From contig NC_073691.1 in the NCBI RefSeq assembly GCF_029784155.1, positions 119,412,226-119,476,225 on the forward strand: a DNA stretch of 64,000 nt, written 5' to 3'. A program made the position numbers and the translations under genes. The DNA comes from Uranotaenia lowii (lineage: Eukaryota > Arthropoda > Insecta > Diptera > Culicidae). Under the pieces are notes generated by a model. That model did no database searches. It was not told the DNA's origin and was given only the letters and a program-made list of their open reading frames with translations. This document shows positions 57,155 to 64,000 of the stretch, in pieces (within the stretch, counting starts at the first letter, position 1; every line of letters starts with the position of its first letter).

Positions 57155-60100
57155 ATGGCTAGTGAAGTAGACAATGTGCAACTCGAGACCCCATACACCC
57201 AACCTTCGGGTAGTGGTCATATCACCTCTTGTCTGCAACTCCGATTCTCTACCTCCCCGTGGTACTAGCTGGGGTGCGAGCAACCTTAGCGGAGATCGGG
57301 TACCCAACCCCGGTGGATGCTTTGGTCGCATGCAGAATGAGTTAGGGGGCTTCGCACGCGTCTGTTCTCCATGTTAGGGGCGGCGTGCGGAGTGCAACAA
57401 CGTCCTGGTGGTGTTCGGGACCCAAAACAGCAACATCACGACGGTCCTCCTGCGAGATAGTGGGGTTAGCTGCGGGCCTTGCGAGCCTGTGACTACTAAA
57501 AAACATAAGCAACGAATAACGAACAACAAATTTCGGATGGAAATCGGCAAAGACCCACGCGACGAAAAGGGACTAGCGATTGGAAACTTGGAACATGGAA
57601 CTGCCGATCTCTAAATTTTGTGGGCAGTACCCACGTGCTCTCCAACGAATTGAAGAGCCGCAAATTCGACATCGTAGCGCTGCAGGAGGTATGCTGGAAG
57701 GGCTCCACGGTACGAACGTATCCAGATGGTCGTGCCATCTACCAGAGCTGCGGCAACACACACGAGCTTGGAACAGCTTTTATAGTGATGGGAAAGATGC
57801 AAAAGCGCGTGATCGGGTGGTGGCCGATCAACTCACGAATGTGCCGGTTGAGAATCAAGGGCCGGTTCTTCAACATCAGCTTCATCAACGTGCACAGCCC
57901 TCACCTCGGAAGTACCGGTGACGACAAAGACGAATTCTACGCGCAGCTGGAGCGTGAATACGACCGTTGCCCAAAACATGATATCAAGATCGTCATCGGG
58001 GATTTTAATGCTCAGGTCGGCCAGGAGGAGGAATTCAAACCGACAATTGGAAGGTTCAGTGCACACCAACTGACCAACGAAAACGGCCTCAGACTTATTG
58101 ATTTCGCCGCCTCCAAACGAATGGCCGTACGTTGTACCTTTTTCCAGCACCGCCTCCCACACAAGTACACCTGGAGATCACCGTACCAAACTCAATCACA
58201 GATCGACCACGTTTTGATCGACAGCCGGCACTTCTCGGACATCATCGACGTCAGATCCTGTCGGGGCGCCAACATCGAGTCGGACCATTATCCGGTGATG
58301 GTGAAGATGCGCCCAAAACTCTCCGTAGTGAACAACACGCGAAACCGGCGCCCGCTTCGGTTAAATATCGCGCGACTGAAGCAACCTGAGGTCGCGGCAG
58401 ACTACGCGCAATCGGTCGAAGCAGCGCTGCCGGCAGAGGGCGAGCTTGACGAAGCCCCTCTCGAGGACTGTTGGGATACCATCAAAACAGCCATCAACAG
58501 TGCTGCGGAGAACGTCATCGGTTATGTGGAGCGATCTCGACGGAACGACTGGTTCGACGAGGAGTGTAGGAGGGTGATGGACGAAGAGAATGCCGCGCGG
58601 GCGGCAGTAGTGCAAAGAGGCACCCGTAGAAATGTGGAAAATCACCGACAGCGGAAGAGGCAGCGAGTCCGACTTTTCCAGGAGAAAAAGCGCCGCCTGG
58701 AGGAGGAGGAGCTCGAGGAGCTGGAGCAGCTGCATCGTTCCCAAGAAACACGAAAGTTCTATCAGAAACTCAACGCATCCCGCAAAGGCATCGTGCCGCA
58801 AGCCGAAATGTGCTGGGATAAGGACGGGGGTATCCTGACGGACAATCGTGAGGTGATCAAAAGGTGAAAGCAGCTTTTCGATGAACACCTGAACGGCGCA
58901 CATGCAGGAGATCAAGACGGTGGGAGAAGGTACATCGCCGGCGTAGCCAACGACGAAGAGGAGCCACTCCCAACGATGAGTGAAGTTAAGGAAGCCATTC
59001 GCCAGCTGAATAGAAACAAGTCGGCTGGAAAGGATGGCATCGCAGCGGAACTCATCAAAATGGGCCCGGACAGGTTGGCCGATTGCCTACACCGGTTGAT
59101 AAACCGGATCTGGGACATTGAACAGCTACCGGAGGAGTGGAAGGAGGGGGTAATATGCCCCATCTACAAGAAGGGCGACAAATTGGACTGTGAGAACTAC
59201 CGAGCGATCACTGTCCTCAATGCCGCCTACAAAGTGTTGTCCCGAATCCTACTCCGCCGCCTAACGCCGCAAGCAAACAGATTCGTGGGAAGTCATCAGG
59301 CCGGCTTCATGGAGGGACGGTCTACGACGAACCAGATATTCACATTACGGCAAATCCTCCAAAAATGCCGTGAACACCAAGTCCCTACGCATCATCTATT
59401 CATCGACTTCAAAGCCGCATACGACACGATCGACCGTAACGAGCTATGGAAAATCATGGACGAGAACGGTTTTTCCGGGAAGCTGGTCAGACTGATCAAG
59501 GCGACGATGGATGGAACGCAGTGCTGTGTGCGGATTTCGGGTGAATTGTCGAGTTCATTCGAATCGCGCAGGGGGCTTCGACAAGGCGATGGTCTATCCT
59601 GCATGATGTTCAACGTGGCGCTAGAAGGTGTTATTCGACGAGCGGTGGGCGAAATGCGGGGCACGATTTCCAACAGATCCAGTCAACTTATCTGCTTTGC
59701 CGATGACATTGATATAGTCGGCAGATCATCTGCGGCGGTGGAGGAGATCTATCGCAAACTGAAACGCGAAGCAGGAAGGATTGGGTTGATGATTAATACG
59801 TCCAAGACAAAGTACATGCTGGCCTGCGGATCCGAGACCGACCGAACCCGCTTGTCCAGTAATAACAAGGTCACGATCGACGGCGACGAGCTGGAGATAG
59901 TCGAAGACTTTGTCTATCTCGGCTCACTGGTGACCGCAGAAGTCGTGTCTACTATGGACTCCACAAGCAACTGCGGTCAAGATGGCTTAGCTCTCGCACG
60001 AAGTGTTACCTGTATATGACGCTCATTAGACCGGTTGTTCTCTACGGGCACGAGACATGGATATTGCTCGAGGAGGACCTGCGTACACTAGGAGTATTCG

Positions 60101-60480
60101 AGCGACGAGTGTTAAGAACCATCTCTGGCGGCGTACAGGAGAACGGAGTGTGGAGGCGAAGGATGAACCACGAGCTCGCGCGACTCTACGGCGAACCCAG
60201 TATCCAAAAGGTGGTTAAGACTGGCCGGATACGCTGGGCGGGATATGTTGCGAGAATGCCGGACGACTGTCCTGCAAAACAGGTGTTCGCTACGAATCCG
60301 ATAGGAACAAGACGAGCGGGGGCGCAACGAGCGAGATGGTTAGACCAAGTGGAGCGTGATCTGGCGAACGTGGGGTGCCCAAGAAATTGGAGAACGGTTG
60401 CTATGAACTGAGTGAATTTTAGGAATTATGTTCGTCAAGTTATGTCGTGAGACGGAATACTATGTAATTAAAATAAATAA
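57155..60480 (+). mobile_element. Full-length RTE retrotransposon, dead copy
   Basis: It has the same 5' boundary (ATGGCTAGTGAAG) and the same A-rich tail as the intact copy at 30241-33610, in opposite orientation. It lies directly against the L1-like YADD motif. Lesions: ORF1 stop at 57375; ORF2 TGG-to-TGA at 58865; a 43-bp deletion between 59940 and 59941 with short matching sequence at the edges; CGA-to-TGA near 60408. No clear target duplication. Confidence 0.93.
57509..60411 (+). pseudogene. RTE ORF2 with two nonsense changes and a deletion
   Basis: Same protein as at 30273-33257: endonuclease (LQEVCW, IGDFNAQVG, IESDHYPVMVKM) and RT (LFIDFKAAYDTIDRNELW, ICFADDIDIVG). The frame is open from 57509 to 58867, resumes in the same frame to the deletion at 59940, then continues one frame over from 60016 to 60411. 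Every lesion is a single event against the intact copy, so the divergence is small. The catalytic residues are all still present. Confidence 0.9.
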
Positions 60481-61012
60481 AATAAAAGTTAATAAATAAC
60501 TGCGTTGTTTTATTCTTTATAAATCGGAACATTTAATCTCCAACAACAAACCACGAATGATTATCTGGAACCGAGGAGAACATTCAAGTTTAACAAAACA
60601 AGTATTAAAACCAAAGGAGGGTAATCTATAAATTCCATGAACGTCAATGATTTGGCAATTGAGGGAAATTTCGTTGCTTATATTGTAGATCCCTCTCGAT
60701 TTCAAAATTGCTAGTGGCCCTGAATTTCAAGTAACTCTTCCCGTGTACATCACTAATCTACCATTGGATTGAGATCTATTTGAACACTGAATGAAAGCTA
60801 ACGTCAGAGTCGCTTGAAACGCCTGGGCAATTGTTGACCATTCGTCAAGCCATCTTCAAACGTCATACTTATCAATATTTTGCAATTCTATAAATGTAAT
60901 CACACGAAAATTCTAGCTCCTTTAGAACACTTTGCATTTACAATGGCGAAAATCCAACTGAGCTACAGCGCAACCATTACCATTACTGAATTTCTAATAG
61001 ATTTTACAAAAG
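60481..61012. other. Spacer, no gene seen
   Basis: Short reverse-strand frames (60517-60705) have no recognisable motif. I looked for the missing upstream half of the L1-like RT here and could not find it. Confidence 0.45.
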
Positions 61013-61398
61013 AAATCTAGTTAATGTATGTATGTATGTAAGGTTCCCCCATCGGTAGCAAGGTCCAGCCTATGTCTGTGTGGCTTGGAATGCGAATTGC
61101 TTCTCAGGCTTCCACGGCCGATGGTTCGTCGAGGGAAGGCATACAACCTTCAGAGACCTACAATGGTTGGCAATCCACTCCGCTTGCAATAGTCTCTTCA
61201 GATTAACCCCAGATGCATTCCCTCCGAAATATATACAATGAAAAACAACCTTACCTGTCGGCAACTTATGGGATTCGAACCCAAAAGTTTTTCTTGCCGA
61301 TACCGGGAATCGAACCCAGTACGCCTGGATTACCAGACTCGCGCCAGCCTATCCACTAGACCCCATAAGCGCTCTTCACAAAATAAATCTAGCTAATG
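61013..61398 (-). mobile_element. tRNA-derived SINE with (ACAT)n tail and target duplication
   Basis: A 14-bp duplication with one difference, AAATCTAGTTAATG (61013-61026) and AAATCTAGCTAATG (61385-61398), bounds the element. On the reverse strand the head has an A box (GGGGTCTAGTGGATAGG, about 61350-61370) and a B box (GGGTTCGATTCCCGG, about 61305-61320). A second B-box-like phrase, GGGTTCGAATCCCATAAG, follows at about 61262-61282. The 3' end is a short (ACAT)n repeat next to the left duplication. Two B-box phrases suggest a head built from two tRNA-like pieces. Confidence 0.9.
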
Positions 61399-62840
61399 CT
61401 TATAAAAAGAATCATTTTTTTATGTTCCTACCCCTGAATTTATGTATAACTTTAAAAAAAATCTCGAGTGGATTATACAAATTATTGGTTATCTTCACCA
61501 TTCTGAAGCCAGTTCAATCAATTCTTTAGCACATTGGTTTCATACTTCCAGTATTTAAACCTGTTACATACGAATAAAGGTAGAAAAAATATGGATAAAT
61601 CTGAATGCAGAATCGCTGAAAAAAAAGAACACTGCCTTTGAAGAGTTGACGGGATGTCTTGTTTGCCAGGCACCCCTTTTGTCGACCAACATTTTTCCGG
61701 ATCGGAAAGATTTCCGGTTTGCTAGCGCCCTGGTACGTGATAGTTTTCTTTGGTTTCATGTTCATGACGCTGTTGTTTTTTTGTGGGTTTTTTTTTTCAA
61801 CCGAACTGTTCACTTTACAACAAAAGAGACAAAATGGACGGATGAACAGAAAACAAACGAAGAGATATTTCCGGTCAAAGCTGTAAGTCGTACTAAATAA
61901 GATTTCTTGTCTACCACTGGAATGGATAGCATAAACAGACTGCTTATCCATTTTGCGATTTGCAAAGCAAATTCGCAACTACAATCGTGAATAAGTGAAC
62001 GAGGAATGCGACGGACGAAAGTTGGGGCGAATCGATTACAGCTTGTAATTCTTTTATTTAGAACCCTTTTTTTTTCATTCAGGTTCGTCAAAATTCTAAA
62101 AAAACAAGGAATGACTGAATTTTGTCATACAACTGGATTGTTTGAAATTGTTTTTAACATTTTTATCGCAATTTTTTTTTTATCGTCCGCCAACGCTTCT
62201 TGAAGATTTCTTGGTACCCCATGGCTGCCGTTTAGCATAGAGGCGTTTAACGTTTCTATAATATTAAGGCGTTAAATGTTCTGCAAATATTCGCACGCTT
62301 TATTTTTGCATTCAAACTATAAAGTAAACGTACAACATAAACGATTGTTGCAGTTTGGGAAACTTTTGTAAAAAAATCATCGAACCGAGTTCTCAGGACC
62401 TCAGTTGAAGATTTCCTTGGAAAGTGCTGAGAAATCGATATTGCGAAAAAAGTAATAATAACTACATACGTCATTTCATTATATTTTAAACTTTCATAGT
62501 TCAAAAAAAATCCACAGGATATAAAACGATGATAAAAAAAGATTGATTTTATTTTCTCTTATTGTCGAAATTTTTTCGCGGAGGCTTGAGAGCAACATGC
62601 TATGGATTTGAACTCAACTGGAAGGCAGATGAGTTGATTGAGCATATATAAATTTCCATCTTTTATCTATTACTGGAACTCCGATTCAAGATCGGTAATT
62701 GATTCATTTTTTGCACATCATTACGCACTACGAAACAATTCGGTAAGTCAAACTCGTTTTGTATATATACACTATTTTGCTTATGTCTAGATCGTCACTT
62801 TTTGAAGAGGAAAGATAGGGAAACATGAAAATGAAAAGAA
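61399..62840. other. AT-rich region, no gene seen
   Basis: Overlapping short frames at 61526-61978 and 61646-61900 have no domain and are probably chance. A CCATGGCTGCCG / CGTTTAACGTTTCTATAAT stretch near 62218-62270 shows local inverted symmetry only. Confidence 0.4.
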
Positions 62841-62844
62841 TTAT

Positions 62845-62950
62845 AGATTTTTTTTTTTTATTTTTTTTATTACTATGAGCAGGGAAAAGCCCGCGGGAGT
62901 GTACCTCCTGTGAGGTCCTTCTCCAGTGGGCGCAAAACCTCCTCACCATT
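62845..62950 (-). mobile_element. Very short 3' end of a poly(A) retroelement
   Basis: The forward strand shows a T-rich run (62850-62875) followed by a GC-rich 75-bp block (AGCAGGGAAAAGCCCGCGGG onward). Read on the reverse strand this is a GC-rich 3' UTR end and an A-rich tail, the form of a severely 5'-truncated LINE or a SINE tail. No family assigned. Confidence 0.45.
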
Positions 62951-63099
62951 CTTTATTTTTTGATTTTTTCTAAAAATGGTTTTTACAATATTGTTTATCA
63001 CTTAGCATTTTTACATCATAAGCACTTTTCAAAATTTAATGCAATTTTTCTCCAAAAGCGATGGTGGTGAATTTTCAGTTAGGTAGATCGATTTAGGTA

Positions 63100-63232
63100 A
63101 TTGGTGGCGGTGGTTGATGAAAGCGTTGGGTGACGGCGGTGGTTGGCGGTGGTGTGGGCGGTGGTGTGGGCGGTTTTTGGTGGTGGCGGTGGGCAATCGG
63201 TGGAGGCGGCGGTGGCGGCGGAAACGAAAGAA
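63100..63232 (+). repeat. GGTGGCGGT-type minisatellite
   Basis: Irregular tandem GGTGGCGGT, GGTGTGGGC and GGCGGT units in a G-rich strand, the only such GC-rich simple repeat in the window. Runs of GG and GGG could form G-quadruplexes. Short Gly/Val or Pro/His-rich frames through it are by-products of the repeat. Confidence 0.85.
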
Positions 63233-63415
63233 GTTAAAAAAACAGTGAGTTTTCGAATAACAGTGAATGATAGCTGTCAATCAAAACAGACGAATGGTGG
63301 GAAGTATGTTTCTGCATTGCTTCCAGCGAGATAAATCTCTTTAAAGGAAGCGCTTATTGACTACGGCTCAATACTTAGAATCATCGGGGGTTTCTTAACG
63401 GTAGTTTATATAACG

Positions 63416-64000
63416 TTAATTGAAGTAACTTGCTAGTTTAGATCTGATGTGTCGCTTCAGCATTTTTTTGAACTTGATTTTGTTCGTTTCATCTCTTAGG
63501 GCTCTTGGTAGATGATTGTACAGAAGTTTACTGTAGTATGGAAATGCTTTCCGGGTCATTTCAGAATTAGGTCGGCTTATAGAGATAGTGGCTTGATTAC
63601 GAAGACCGTATTCGTGGCTTGGTTGCTCATACACAACATTGTGATGAGCTCGCTGATCATTCAGATGCGAGTGGACGATCAAAATGGCTTGAAACTCTCT
63701 TGAGGCGTTTATAGGAAGCGTCGAGTTTAACGCTTCGGAGTACAATAGTCGCGTAGAGTACATCCTAGGACGGTGGTAAATAGCTTTCAAACAGCGGTTT
63801 TGAGCAGCTTGGAGCTTTTTCAAATGACTTTTTGCTGATGCACCCCAAAGAAAAACTTGATACTGCAGCTTTGACTGAACGAATGCTTGGTACATCAATG
63901 ACAGTTGTTTTCTTGGGACAAACCTCTTCACTTTCCACAGTAAACCACATGTAGCACTTATTTCTGAATGCAGCTTCTTTATGTGATTGACCCATTTCAG
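63416..64000 (-). pseudogene. CR1/L2-like ORF2 C-terminus, continuing past the window edge
   Basis: The reverse strand reads WVNHIKKLHSEISATCGLLW near the window edge, then VPRKQLSLMYQAFVQSKLQY, FLWGASAKSHLKKLQAAQNR, and ends with KFKKMLKRHIRSKLASYFN and a stop at 63416. This is the region downstream of the RT in CR1/L2-group proteins and aligns motif by motif with the end of the ORF at 12965-15192, but is a different family. No stop is seen within the visible ~195 codons, so the label pseudogene is provisional: the rest lies outside the window. Confidence 0.7.

Noticed and set aside
61262..61372. Possible tRNA gene on the reverse strand
   Set aside because: A and B boxes are present, but the sequence does not close into an acceptor stem. 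It is followed by a non-tRNA body and bounded by a target duplication, so it is a SINE.
61526..61978. 150-codon reverse-strand frame as a gene
   Set aside because: Low-complexity, Phe/Lys-rich, overlapping equally long frames on the other strand; no motif.

Overview
This window looks like a piece of a mosquito (Culicidae) or other dipteran genome. It is AT-rich, has almost no host coding sequence, and is dominated by transposable elements. The mosquito reading rests on the element mix: an RTE-clade retrotransposon with a short (TAAA)n-type tail, a mariner transposase whose D-to-E spacing I counted as DD37E (a family described from mosquitoes), R1-like, L1-like and CR1/L2-like retrotransposons, tRNA-derived SINEs, Helitrons with a CTAG end, and many hAT-like and TA-flanked non-autonomous DNA elements. 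The species cannot be named. A 500-base run of N (10681-11180) is an assembly gap.

Layout. 1-1342: 5' end of a reverse-strand Helitron. 2895-3756: hAT-like MITE. 4350-8138: a TA-flanked DNA element hit by an R1-like retrotransposon with an inverted 5' part, itself hit by a 484-bp MITE; a second TA-flanked element lies at 7240-8138. 8500-8720: SINE. 11181-20348: one CR1/L2-like retrotransposon on the + strand carrying three later insertions (RTE 3' fragment, reverse-strand CR1/L2-like element, hAT-like element). 20630-21438: two open segments that look like exons. 23644-24179: a candidate small secreted-peptide gene. 24429-26835: complete non-autonomous Helitron. 27426-30098: DNA element with about 600-bp terminal inverted repeats. 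30241-33610: full-length RTE retrotransposon with an uninterrupted ORF2. 33992-35188: pogo-like element. 37640-38660: dead DD37E mariner. 42084-42990: tandem duplication, minisatellite and hairpin. 43860-44775: second copy of the TA-flanked family seen at 4350. 45158-53264: third Helitron, split by a 5.3-kb hAT-like element. 53585-53778: SINE. 55945-57154: L1-like C-terminal half, abutted by a second, dead full-length RTE (57155-60480). 61027-61384: SINE. 63416-64000: CR1/L2-like C-terminus running off the window.

There is no operon or pathway here; the biology is the layered history of insertions. Target-site duplications read directly from the sequence date many insertions relative to one another. 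The RTE family is the youngest-looking: three near-identical copies, one of them apparently coding-competent. I found no CRISPR array, rRNA, functional tRNA gene or virus. Possible host sequence is limited to the exon-like segments near 20.6-21.4 kb, the signal-peptide-like exon at 23.6 kb, and several higher-complexity islands (2.0-2.7, 35.6-36.2, 40.2-41.1 and 54.0-55.6 kb).
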